17,866 nt of DNA, from contig DAOWAU010000006.1 of assembly GCA_030634425.1 (NCBI GenBank), positions 1 to 17,866 of the forward strand, in the 5' to 3' direction. The DNA comes from Dehalococcoidia bacterium. GTDB taxonomy: Bacteria; Chloroflexota; Dehalococcoidia; Dehalococcoidales; E44-bin46. Of the stretch, positions 1 through 5,231 are shown one piece after another. Both the position numbers and the translations under genes were made by a program. The notes below the pieces were generated by a model, which saw nothing but the letters and a program-made list of their open reading frames with translations, searched no databases and was not told where the DNA came from. The first letter of the stretch is position 1. Each line of letters opens with the position of its first letter.

Positions 1-398
1 GAGAGGGCAATAAGCCCTTGGTGATGTTGCTCAAGGAGTTCTTTATCTACTTTGGGCCTGTAGTAGAAGCCCTCAAGGTGCGCTTTGGTAACGAGCTGGA
101 TTAAATTCTGGTATCCCTTCCGGTTCTCGGCTAATAGAATAAGGTGGCGGTGGTTTTTGTCACTGGCATCGCGACCGAAGCGGCTGTTTGGGGCTAGATA
201 AACTTCACAGCCGATAATGGGTTTTATCCCTGCCTCTATGGCTGCCAGGTAAAATTCGATGGCACCATAGAGAGCACCGTGGTCAGTTATTGCCAGACTA
301 TCCATCCCCAGCTCTTTGGCTCGCTTAATAAGCTGGGGGATACGGCACATGCCGTCGAGCAGGCTATACTCGGTGTGAACATGGAGATGAGTGAACAT
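1..398 (-). CDS. dnaE: DNA polymerase III alpha subunit (5' end only)
   Basis: Catalytic subunit of the replicative DNA polymerase; only the first 132 codons lie in the window and the gene continues past base 1. The protein opens with MFTHLHVHTEYSLLDG, the hallmark start of the DnaE PHP domain, with the HLHVH metal-site motif at residues 4-8. It continues with SLAITDHGALYGAIEFY and KPIIGCEVYLAP, all typical of the N-terminal PHP domain. The ATG at 398-396 is chosen because this opening is conserved in the family. No strong Shine-Dalgarno is seen (GGGAT about 10 bases upstream). An extended -10 promoter lies just upstream. The gene is divergent from the DUF1461 gene at 497. Nothing looks damaged in the visible part. 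Confidence 0.95.
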   Translation of the reverse strand, partial: MFTHLHVHTEYSLLDGMCRIPQLIKRAKELGMDSLAITDHGALYGAIEFYLAAIEAGIKPIIGCEVYLAPNSRFGRDASDKNHRHLILLAENRKGYQNLIQLVTKAHLEGFYYRPKVDKELLEQHHQGLIAL

Positions 399-425
399 AC
401 TAACTTTTATCCCAGCGCTGGCTTA

Positions 426-434
426 ATTATAGCA
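426..434 (-). promoter_or_regulatory. Extended -10 promoter of dnaE
   Basis: On the minus strand the bases read TGCTATAAT, a TGN extension followed by a perfect TATAAT. The -35 position (17-base spacing) reads ACCCCT and has no match to consensus, which fits an extended -10 promoter. The predicted start is near 419, giving a leader of about 20 bases. A perfect 10-base palindrome CCAGCGCTGG at 412-421 lies over the predicted start and could be an operator. That role is inference. Confidence 0.5.
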
Positions 435-496
435 CAGGGCTGGTTTTTAGGGGTATTCTTTTCGGCTTTAACCATGTAAAATTTAGGTATTAGGGA

Positions 497-1207
497 GTGA
501 AGATAACATTGAAGACTCTTGGTACTGTAGCCAGGGTGGTATTTGTCTGCTGTTTGCCTGCCCTGCTGGTCTCAGCCGCTATTGCCTTTGAGTTTAACAG
601 CCTCTGGCTCTATAAAAGTGGCTTCCAGAAATACAACGTCAGCCAGACTACCGGCTTATCTGAAGCCGAGCTGGAGAAGGCAGCCACAGGACTAATCAGC
701 TATTTTAACTCGGATGAGGAGTATATTAGCCTGACTGTGGGCAAGGATGGCCAGCCCTTTGAGCTGTTTAATCAGGGGGAGGTGACTCACCTTAAGGATG
801 TTAAGGAGCTGGTTCGGCTGGACTATCGCCTTTTGCTGGGGACGGCGATTTATGTCGGGGCTTATGCCTGGTTTTGCCTCTTCCGGAGGAGAGACCGGCG
901 TGGGTTGGCGCGGGGTGTAGTTATCGGGAGCAGCATTGCCTTGGGTATGATAATCGCTATGGGGTTAGGGGCGACAGTCCTGGATTTCGGGCAGCTATTT
1001 ACTCAATTTCACTTCTTTGCCTTCACCAATGAGCTCTGGATGCTTGACCCGACCAGGGACTACCTGATAATGCTCTTCCCCGAGGGTTTCTGGTATGACG
1101 CGGTTATGTTCTTCGGCATGATGGTCGCCGGGGTGGCAGGCACTCTGTGTGGGGTGGCTGGGGGGTATCTGTGGGCTGTGAGAAGAAGAACGCCGACACA
1201 GTCATAG
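497..1207 (+). CDS. DUF1461 / TIGR01906-type integral membrane protein
   Basis: A 236-residue membrane protein of unknown function. It has an N-terminal helix at about residues 10-32, then a roughly 75-residue soluble loop, then three more hydrophobic helices (about 110-130, 140-165, 200-230) and a basic RRR tail. The loop holds LWLYKSGFQKYNV, a two-residue-repeat-rich YF segment and the pair THLKDVKELV. I recognise these as the pattern of the TIGR01906/DUF1461 family, where the H-x-x-DV motif before the second helix is conserved. The start is GTG at 497, with AGGTAT and TAGGGA upstream as weak ribosome-binding sequence. The last six bases overlap the convergent minus-strand frame that ends at 1202. 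Family assignment is from memory of motifs; the biochemical role is unknown. Confidence 0.8.
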   Translation: MKITLKTLGTVARVVFVCCLPALLVSAAIAFEFNSLWLYKSGFQKYNVSQTTGLSEAELEKAATGLISYFNSDEEYISLTVGKDGQPFELFNQGEVTHLKDVKELVRLDYRLLLGTAIYVGAYAWFCLFRRRDRRGLARGVVIGSSIALGMIIAMGLGATVLDFGQLFTQFHFFAFTNELWMLDPTRDYLIMLFPEGFWYDAVMFFGMMVAGVAGTLCGVAGGYLWAVRRRTPTQS

Positions 1208-1576
1208 TGCGCTTCCCACGAGAAACAATACGGCGGCGGTTGACTTAATGTAGGGACATATCTTGATGGGTACGATTGATGTCCTGGCTCCGGTCAATCC
1301 AGTCAGCACTGCCATAGCAATAAGCATGCCGGCAGATGCCCGATATACGATAACGGAGACCGGGTTTGGAAATCCTACCGATTTGGTGATTGATAGAGTG
1401 AGCACCCCTATGAAACACATTGCCAGACCTTCGGCAACCCACTCCATCTTGATGATGCGTCTGTTGTCTTCTGATATTGCCCCAAAACCATGGACGACAG
1501 ACTTAGTTGGGACAATATGGGCTATGCCTCATATGAGAATTATAATAGATGCAGCGTAAAGTAGTGTATTCTCTAT
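1202..1576 (-). pseudogene. Four-helix membrane protein interrupted by an in-frame TGA
   Basis: Reading the minus strand from 1576, a continuous protein-like frame runs for 124 codons to a TGA at 1204-1202. It is broken once, by TGA at 1531-1529 after residue 15. The segment before the stop (ENTLLYAASIIILI) and after it (GIAHIVPTKSVVHGFGAISE) join into one helix plus loop if the TGA replaces a Trp TGG. I recall a family of small membrane proteins with WGIAH-x-x-PT and GFG-x-IS-x-DN-x-RII-x-MEW here. Four helices follow from the frame (about 4-22, 46-62, 75-97, 105-123). The first codon is ATA, not ATG, seven bases after AGGGG, so the start also looks mutated. An ATG at 1447 would give 81 residues but has no ribosome-binding site. 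It most likely no longer makes full-length protein; a sequencing error is the alternative. Confidence 0.6.
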
Positions 1577-1627
1577 CGTTAGACCCCTGATTCAGTTCTT
1601 TAACTCACTTATCTGGGGCGAGCTTTG

Positions 1628-1681
1628 TCAGGGTAAACTTTCCTTAAGCTTCTCCGCTGCTAATGCTGTCACTGTTACCGT
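1628..1681 (-). pseudogene. Remnant resembling the N-terminus of a HesB/IscA Fe-S carrier
   Basis: Just downstream of the cold-shock gene on the minus strand, AAGGAG is followed five bases later by ACG, then codons for VTVTALAAEKLKESLP and a TGA at 1630-1628. The fragment resembles the usual opening of HesB/IscA-type iron-sulfur assembly proteins (TVT-x-x-AA-x-K-x-KE-x-L). None of the rest of that family, including its cysteine motifs, follows. The expected ATG is ACG. I read this as a gene scrap left after a deletion. The match is short, so chance resemblance is a real alternative. Confidence 0.3.
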
Positions 1682-1695
1682 ATTTACTCCTTCGC

Positions 1696-1899
1696 TTATG
1701 CTGTTACCACTTTTAGATTAACTGCGCGGGGTCCCCTATCCCCTGCCTCTACGTCAAACTCCACATTGTTGCCCTCTTCCAAGGTATCAAAATCTACATC
1801 CCCCAGAGCAGAGCGGTGGAAAAAGACCTCACTTCCATCTTCGGCCGTGATGAAGCCGAATCCTCTTTCCCTGATGATCCTTTTTATAGTCCCTTTCAA
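1696..1899 (-). CDS. Cold-shock domain protein, CspA family
   Basis: A 67-residue single cold-shock domain that binds single-stranded RNA or DNA, usually as an RNA chaperone. Both RNA-binding motifs are visible: RGFGFI (RNP1, about residues 12-17) and VFFHRSAL (RNP2, about 25-32). The length is normal for the family. The start is TTG at 1899-1897, supported by a strong AAGGAGG seven bases upstream. No other start gives a proper N-terminus (MKGTIKRI). It is preceded by a consensus-like promoter and a leader of about 117 bases with two hairpins, an arrangement known for temperature-responsive csp genes. It sits between broken genes yet looks fully intact. Confidence 0.95.
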   Translation of the reverse strand: MKGTIKRIIRERGFGFITAEDGSEVFFHRSALGDVDFDTLEEGNNVEFDVEAGDRGPRAVNLKVVTA

Positions 1900-1927
1900 T
1901 CCTTTGCCTCCTTTTTAAATAGAAATT

Positions 1928-1955
1928 CCGCAAAGCCTTTATCAGAGGCTTGCGG
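1928..1955 (-). promoter_or_regulatory. Hairpin 2 in the csp leader
   Basis: The + strand arms are CCGCAAAGCCT (1928-1938) and AGGCTTGCGG (1946-1955), pairing over ten bases with one bulged A around a 7-base loop. It lies inside the predicted csp transcript, 17 bases upstream of the AAGGAGG site. No T-run follows on the minus strand, so a leader structure is more likely than a terminator. Confidence 0.5.
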
Positions 1956-1990
1956 ACCTGCCTTCCTCCAAATAAACGACCTTTACTTTT

Positions 1991-2017
1991 AACTGAAAGG
2001 CAATGCCTTTCTCAGTT
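1991..2017 (-). promoter_or_regulatory. Hairpin 1 at the 5' end of the csp leader
   Basis: The + strand arms are AACTGAAAGGC (1991-2001) and GCCTTTCTCAGTT (2005-2017), which pair as AACTGA plus AAGGC with a two-base bulge and a 3-base loop. It begins at about the predicted transcription start (near 2016), so it would cap the mRNA. Together with hairpin 2 it makes a structured leader, consistent with RNA-level control of a cold-shock gene. Confidence 0.5.
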
Positions 2018-2022
2018 ATACT

Positions 2023-2051
2023 ATTTTATCTGCTAATGCCCGCTGTGTCAA
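2023..2051 (-). promoter_or_regulatory. Sigma70-type promoter of the csp gene
   Basis: On the minus strand TTGACA (2051-2046) and TAAAAT (2028-2023) are separated by exactly 17 bases, close to the vegetative consensus. It overlaps the 3' end of the DUF763 fragment, with the fragment's TAA inside the -10. The predicted start is near 2016. Confidence 0.7.
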
Positions 2052-2163
2052 ATGCAAGATTAAGATGTTTGACCATACGGTCAAAAAGCCAGGGAGGCAC
2101 CTTGCCATAATGGAGGGGCAGATTGGCAATACCGGTTTTAGTGGGAACAATAGAGGCTGACAT
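2026..2163 (-). pseudogene. Truncated DUF763 protein, N-terminal 33 residues only
   Basis: A 45-codon frame starting at ATG 2163 with GAGGTGG upstream. It contains [20 protein letters not shown] (residues 10-29) followed by MVK. I recognise this as the conserved beginning of DUF763 proteins, which are normally several hundred residues long. After about residue 33 the family likeness stops, and the frame ends at TAA 2028-2026 within the csp promoter. The body of the gene has evidently been lost by deletion or rearrangement. It lies 11 bases after fmdB and was probably its operon partner. The ribosome-binding site is intact, so a 45-residue peptide may still be made, but function is unlikely. 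Confidence 0.65.
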
Positions 2164-2174
2164 AACCACCTCGA

Positions 2175-2405
2175 TCAGAGATTACAGCTGTCACAGCTGG
2201 CGGTGCTGCAACTGGAGCAGGAACTACCAGCGATGGGAGTATTAACTCCGCTCTCGCTCTTGGAGAAGGAGGCAAAGGGGGAGAGTATTCGCTCAGCACT
2301 ATTATGGCAGTGAGGACAAGAAGCTTTCTTGTCACGCTGGCTTATGGAGCGCAGTAGTTCAAACTTCAAACCACACTTAGAACAAACATACTCATATAGT
2401 GGCAT
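2175..2405 (-). CDS. FmdB-family zinc ribbon protein
   Basis: A 76-residue protein of the FmdB/CxxC regulatory family (zinc ribbon). The hallmark opening [12 protein letters not shown] carries the first zinc pair C8/C11, and SCPHC supplies the second pair C30/C33. The tail is rich in Cys and Ser ([16 protein letters not shown]), as in many members. The role is poorly known; the name derives from a regulator suggested for formamidase. The start is ATG 2405-2403 with AGAGGT about seven bases upstream. The DUF763 fragment follows after 11 bases. Confidence 0.9.
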   Translation of the reverse strand: MPLYEYVCSKCGLKFELLRSISQRDKKASCPHCHNSAERILSPFASFSKSESGVNTPIAGSSCSSCSTASCDSCNL

Positions 2406-2477
2406 TTTATTACCTCTGTCATTAGTCTAATTCTTTTTCCATAGGAGGTCAACTGCGGTGGTGCAAAACCAACCAGC

Positions 2478-2507
2478 TTGACGCATGAGAGTCAAAAAGG
2501 GTATTAT
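2478..2507 (+). promoter_or_regulatory. Promoter of the thioredoxin-ccdA-tlpA cluster
   Basis: TTGACG (2478-2483) and TATTAT (2502-2507) are separated by 18 bases, each with one or two departures from consensus. The predicted start is near 2514, giving a leader of about 33 bases before the start at 2547. No other good pair lies between the divergent fmdB start and this gene. Confidence 0.6.
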
Positions 2508-2546
2508 TAGGTCGGAAAATTCAAAAGCTCTGGGGGTATGAGTATA

Positions 2547-2864
2547 ATGGTAGTAGATGTTTCCGACCAAAATTTTGACAACGAGGTTATAAAGTCCACC
2601 TTGCTGGTGCTGGTAGACCTATGGGCACCTTGGTGTAGCCCCTGTCGAATGGTTGCTCCTGTCATTGAGAAACTGGCGGAAAAGTATAACGGCAAGGTCA
2701 AGTTTTGTCGGGTGAATGTCGATGATAATTCCCAAACACCCACTAAGTATGGGGTTATGTCCATACCCACCCTGATGTTTTTCAAGGATGGAAAGGCGGT
2801 GGACACAGTTATCGGGGCTGTACTAGAGCAAGCTCTCCAGTCCAAGATTGATGCCCTCCTCTAA
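2547..2864 (+). CDS. Thioredoxin
   Basis: A 105-residue cytoplasmic dithiol-disulfide oxidoreductase. The active site is WAPWCSPC with C30 and C33; Ser replaces the usual Gly of WCGPC, a known natural variant. The cis-proline motif SIPTLMFFKDG is present near residue 73, and the whole thioredoxin fold length is covered. The start at 2547 (MVVDVSD) is preferred because GGGGG lies ten bases upstream. An ATG at 2538 in the same frame would add three residues but abuts the GGGGG. It heads a cluster with ccdA and a TlpA lipoprotein, so it may supply reducing power that CcdA carries across the membrane. Confidence 0.95.
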   Translation: MVVDVSDQNFDNEVIKSTLLVLVDLWAPWCSPCRMVAPVIEKLAEKYNGKVKFCRVNVDDNSQTPTKYGVMSIPTLMFFKDGKAVDTVIGAVLEQALQSKIDALL

Positions 2865-2888
2865 TCTAGCACTTCGGCTAGCGCTTAT

Positions 2889-3581
2889 ATGGAAAATATA
2901 CCACTTTGGGTTGCTTTGGGTGCTGGGCTGCTATCCTTCTTGTCGCCTTGTGTGTTGCCTCTAGTGCCAGTATACTTTGGCAGTCTGTGTGGACCTGAAA
3001 TACTGGAGCCTGAAGGCAGAAGAAGACGTATCCCTGTATTTCTCCACTCTCTTAGCTTTGTCATCGGCTTTACCATAGCTTTCACTGTCATGGGGGCTGG
3101 TGCTGGGTTAGCCGGTTTTGCCATTGATGTCCATCAAACCCTCATTCGTAGAATAGCCGGTATCTTCCTGATATCCTTGGGGCTGTATATGTTAGCCAGC
3201 CTGAAAATTCCGCGGCTGAATTTTGAAAAGCGTCTGACACCTTTTAAGGGCACAGCTACCAGTTACGTGCGTTCCTTCCTGACCGGCGGCGTATTCTCTC
3301 TAGCCTGGATTCCTTGTGTGAGTCCCATACTTGGAGGTATTCTAACTCTCGCCTGGGCTTCCGAGACAGCGTGGCATGGTGCCTTACTGCTAGCTACCTA
3401 TTCTTTGGGACTGGGGATTCCATTTCTGATAATAGGGGCTGCCTTTGATTCTATTACCCCCATACTAAAGCGTATCCGCCGTCACTCCATGGCAATCTAT
3501 ATCTCAGGTGGTGTTCTGCTCATAGTTGTGGGTATACTCACTCTCACTAATAGGCTGGTGGTTTTCAGCACAATCTGGTGA
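2889..3581 (+). CDS. ccdA: CcdA/DsbD-type transmembrane thiol-disulfide transporter
   Basis: A 230-residue, six-helix membrane protein that carries reducing equivalents from cytoplasmic thioredoxin to the outside of the membrane. The two redox cysteines sit in the family motifs: LSPCVLPLVPVY (C21) in helix 1 and WIPCVSPILGG (C143) in helix 4. The length matches stand-alone CcdA rather than three-domain DsbD. It begins 24 bases after thioredoxin; a small CTAGC/GCTAG inverted repeat (2866-2881) lies in the gap. No clear ribosome-binding site precedes the ATG, so coupling to thioredoxin translation is possible. It precedes an extracytoplasmic TlpA-type lipoprotein, the likely acceptor. Confidence 0.93.
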   Translation: MENIPLWVALGAGLLSFLSPCVLPLVPVYFGSLCGPEILEPEGRRRRIPVFLHSLSFVIGFTIAFTVMGAGAGLAGFAIDVHQTLIRRIAGIFLISLGLYMLASLKIPRLNFEKRLTPFKGTATSYVRSFLTGGVFSLAWIPCVSPILGGILTLAWASETAWHGALLLATYSLGLGIPFLIIGAAFDSITPILKRIRRHSMAIYISGGVLLIVVGILTLTNRLVVFSTIW

Positions 3582-3606
3582 TAAAATTACATTCAGCAGC
3601 ATAATT

Positions 3607-4638
3607 ATGAATAAGATGCCGAAAGCAATGCTGGCGATACTGCTAGCCTCAATGCTGGTGATGGCTGGCTGCTCTTCTACTCCAGCAGCTCAACCGGTAA
3701 ATGGAGGGGAGGGGACAACTTACCAGTTGACGGTCGACTTACTTGGCGAGGAACATCAATTCCTTGTTGATAGCCAAGGGGTGCTAAAGTCAAAGGTAGA
3801 GATATCATCTGCCGATGGCGTGATTAGTCTGTCTGTGGATGAAAGTACTGTATTTCTGGACCAGGATGGGGAGCCTCTCCGCATCATTGATGTGACCATT
3901 GACCCCAACTCGCCCATTCCTCCTGAAGGCGCTTATATTGTTGGGACGGCCTATGATTTAAGACCGCAAGGTGCTACTTTCACCCCACGGCTTTGGCTCA
4001 CTCTGAGGTATGACCCAGAGGAACTACCTGATGGAGTGAGTGAGAATGACCTGTATATTGCCTATCATAGTGGTACTGAGTGGCACAAGCTTCCTTATAA
4101 GAGGGTTGATACCAACATTCATTCAGTAACTACCCAGATATATCATTTCACCGTCTTTGCTATTCTAGCGCCAAAGGAGCTGGCTCCATCTAGCCCTCCA
4201 ACTCCTCCTCAGGGCACTCAAGTAGGTGACCTAGCGCCCGACTTTCAGCTTCTTACCCTTGACCAGGAACCCGTTTCCCTTGGTGACCTCCGAGGTAACC
4301 CGGTGGTGCTCAACTTCTGGGCGAGTTGGTGCGGGCCTTGCGTTTATGAGATGCCCTTCTTGCAGGAAATACATGAGGAGTACTCTGAAGAAGGGCTGAT
4401 GCTGCTGGCTGTTAATGTGGGAGAGAGCCCATCCAAGGTAGAGGAGTTTGTGCAAAGTAAGGGCCTTTCCCTTCCTGTGTTGCTTGACACCAGGAGAGTG
4501 GTATCTCAACAGTACAGTATTCGATATTACCCTACTACCTTCTTCATTGATGAAGATGGCATAATTCAGGAGAAGAAAATCGGCGCCTTCGCTAGCAAGG
4601 CAGAGATAGAAAAGGAGCTGGGTAAGATTACGCCGTAG
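3607..4638 (+). CDS. Lipoprotein with an N-terminal beta domain and a C-terminal TlpA/ResA thioredoxin domain
   Basis: A 343-residue exported protein, probably a membrane-tethered reductant of outside disulfides or haem-ligating cysteines. Residues 1-22 form a lipoprotein signal (KAMLAILLASMLVMAGC) with the lipid-bearing cysteine at C22. Residues about 35-190 are a beta-rich domain with AYDLRPQGATFTPRLWLTLRY and a closing IYHFTVFAILAP, a pattern I recall from surface proteins with ZU5-like domains. A Pro-rich linker (SSPPTPPQ) follows. The TlpA-type domain spans about 200-343, with FWASWCGPC (C242, C245) and the cis-proline loop YYPTTFFIDEDG. The start at 3607 gives a proper signal peptide; upstream in-frame starts would run into ccdA. 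No strong ribosome-binding site is visible. CcdA, directly upstream, is the natural electron donor. The combination of beta domain and thioredoxin is less usual. Confidence 0.88.
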   Translation: MNKMPKAMLAILLASMLVMAGCSSTPAAQPVNGGEGTTYQLTVDLLGEEHQFLVDSQGVLKSKVEISSADGVISLSVDESTVFLDQDGEPLRIIDVTIDPNSPIPPEGAYIVGTAYDLRPQGATFTPRLWLTLRYDPEELPDGVSENDLYIAYHSGTEWHKLPYKRVDTNIHSVTTQIYHFTVFAILAPKELAPSSPPTPPQGTQVGDLAPDFQLLTLDQEPVSLGDLRGNPVVLNFWASWCGPCVYEMPFLQEIHEEYSEEGLMLLAVNVGESPSKVEEFVQSKGLSLPVLLDTRRVVSQQYSIRYYPTTFFIDEDGIIQEKKIGAFASKAEIEKELGKITP

Positions 4639-4666
4639 CAAATAAATCATCACAAGGAGAGTGGGT

Positions 4667-4987
4667 ATGAGTGATATTTTAAATGAGGCTCATGGGATAG
4701 CTCAGTGTAAGAACTGCCCTTGGTACAAATCTTGCGTGGTGCCGATGCGGTTTACCGCGGAGGACATCCGCCGACAGTTAGAACAATCAGCACCAGGGAT
4801 GGGTGTCTCCCAGTCGGCTGACCTCGGCATGCAGAACCTTCTGTCAAGCATGGCACTTGCTGCCCAGAACTCGATAGTGGAAGGCTGCCCTATCTTTATT
4901 GAGCGCCTGCGAGCTAATCCCGAGCTCGCCCAACACATAAAGCAAATAATGCAAAACTGGGGCAAGGAAGAGGAGAAATCGGAGTAA
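4667..4987 (+). CDS. Small cysteine-containing protein of unknown function
   Basis: I do not recognise this 106-residue protein. It has C-x2-C-x5-C near the start (C14, C17, C23, in QCKNCPWYKSC) and a fourth cysteine in VEGCPIFIERLR near residue 74. Four cysteines in this setting could bind zinc or an Fe-S cluster. The rest is mostly predicted helix, with a charged C-terminus (KEEEKSE) and no signal peptide. The start at 4667 is chosen because AAGGAGA ends six bases before it; a GTG at 4661 abuts that site. It lies 28 bases after the TlpA lipoprotein and 245 bases before the hydrogenase operon, which has its own promoter. A link to either neighbour is possible but not shown. Confidence 0.7.
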   Translation: MSDILNEAHGIAQCKNCPWYKSCVVPMRFTAEDIRRQLEQSAPGMGVSQSADLGMQNLLSSMALAAQNSIVEGCPIFIERLRANPELAQHIKQIMQNWGKEEEKSE

Positions 4988-5016
4988 CTGCCAAGAATTT
5001 GTGTGGGCGATGAGGG

Positions 5017-5045
5017 TTGCAATCTGTTGAATCGTATGCTATTAT
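5017..5045 (+). promoter_or_regulatory. Promoter of the hydrogenase operon
   Basis: TTGCAA (5017-5022) and TATTAT (5040-5045) are separated by exactly 17 bases. The predicted start is near 5052, giving a leader of about 180 bases before the small subunit gene. The 4988-5231 gap holds no credible gene and no strong terminator. Beyond this promoter and the tandem octamer I see only a weak AGGC/GCCT stem near 5067-5082. Confidence 0.6.
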
Positions 5046-5060
5046 GCTAAAGTGCTAAAG
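5045..5060 (+). repeat. Tandem octamer TGCTAAAG x2 at the predicted start of transcription
   Basis: Two perfect head-to-tail copies of TGCTAAAG occupy 5045-5052 and 5053-5060, spanning about -7 to +9 of the predicted hydrogenase promoter. Two half-sites eight bases apart at this position could bind a repressor. They could equally be chance in AT-rich DNA. No regulator gene is adjacent. Confidence 0.35.
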
Positions 5061-5231
5061 GTGAGGCCCATTTTAGCCTGTTATCTTATTTATCTTACAT
5101 AGGAATAGATGCCACGTATGTCACTGTCATGCTCGGTTCAGAGGAAGGTAAGCTGCGATAGGACTAGCGTGGCTTTGCTGTGTAATGGAACTCCAGATTT
5201 CTCTAAAGCCTAAGAAAGAAAGGGGGTAAAT

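Noticed and set aside
1529..1531. TGA as selenocysteine codon in the membrane protein
   Set aside because: The position fits Trp in a transmembrane helix, there is no redox motif around it, and no downstream stem-loop stands out.
1263..1559. Plus-strand open frame of 98 codons
   Set aside because: It lies opposite the minus-strand membrane protein frame, whose sequence looks like real transmembrane protein; the plus frame has no ribosome-binding site and no recognisable motif.
2424..2452. Possible minus-strand promoter for fmdB, TTGACC-N17-TAGACT
   Set aside because: The -35 is good, but transcription would start near 2417, right on the ribosome-binding site, and the -10 is weak. I could not support it as the fmdB promoter.
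2458..2481. Micro-frame GTG GTG ... TGA (seven residues) after AGGAGG at 2443-2448
   Set aside because: It lies upstream of, and overlaps, the predicted thioredoxin promoter, so it would not be on that transcript; nothing suggests a leader peptide function.
3526..3606. Upstream extension of the TlpA lipoprotein into ccdA
   Set aside because: The extension would put 27 residues before a perfect lipoprotein signal peptide and overlap ccdA; the start at 3607 is better.
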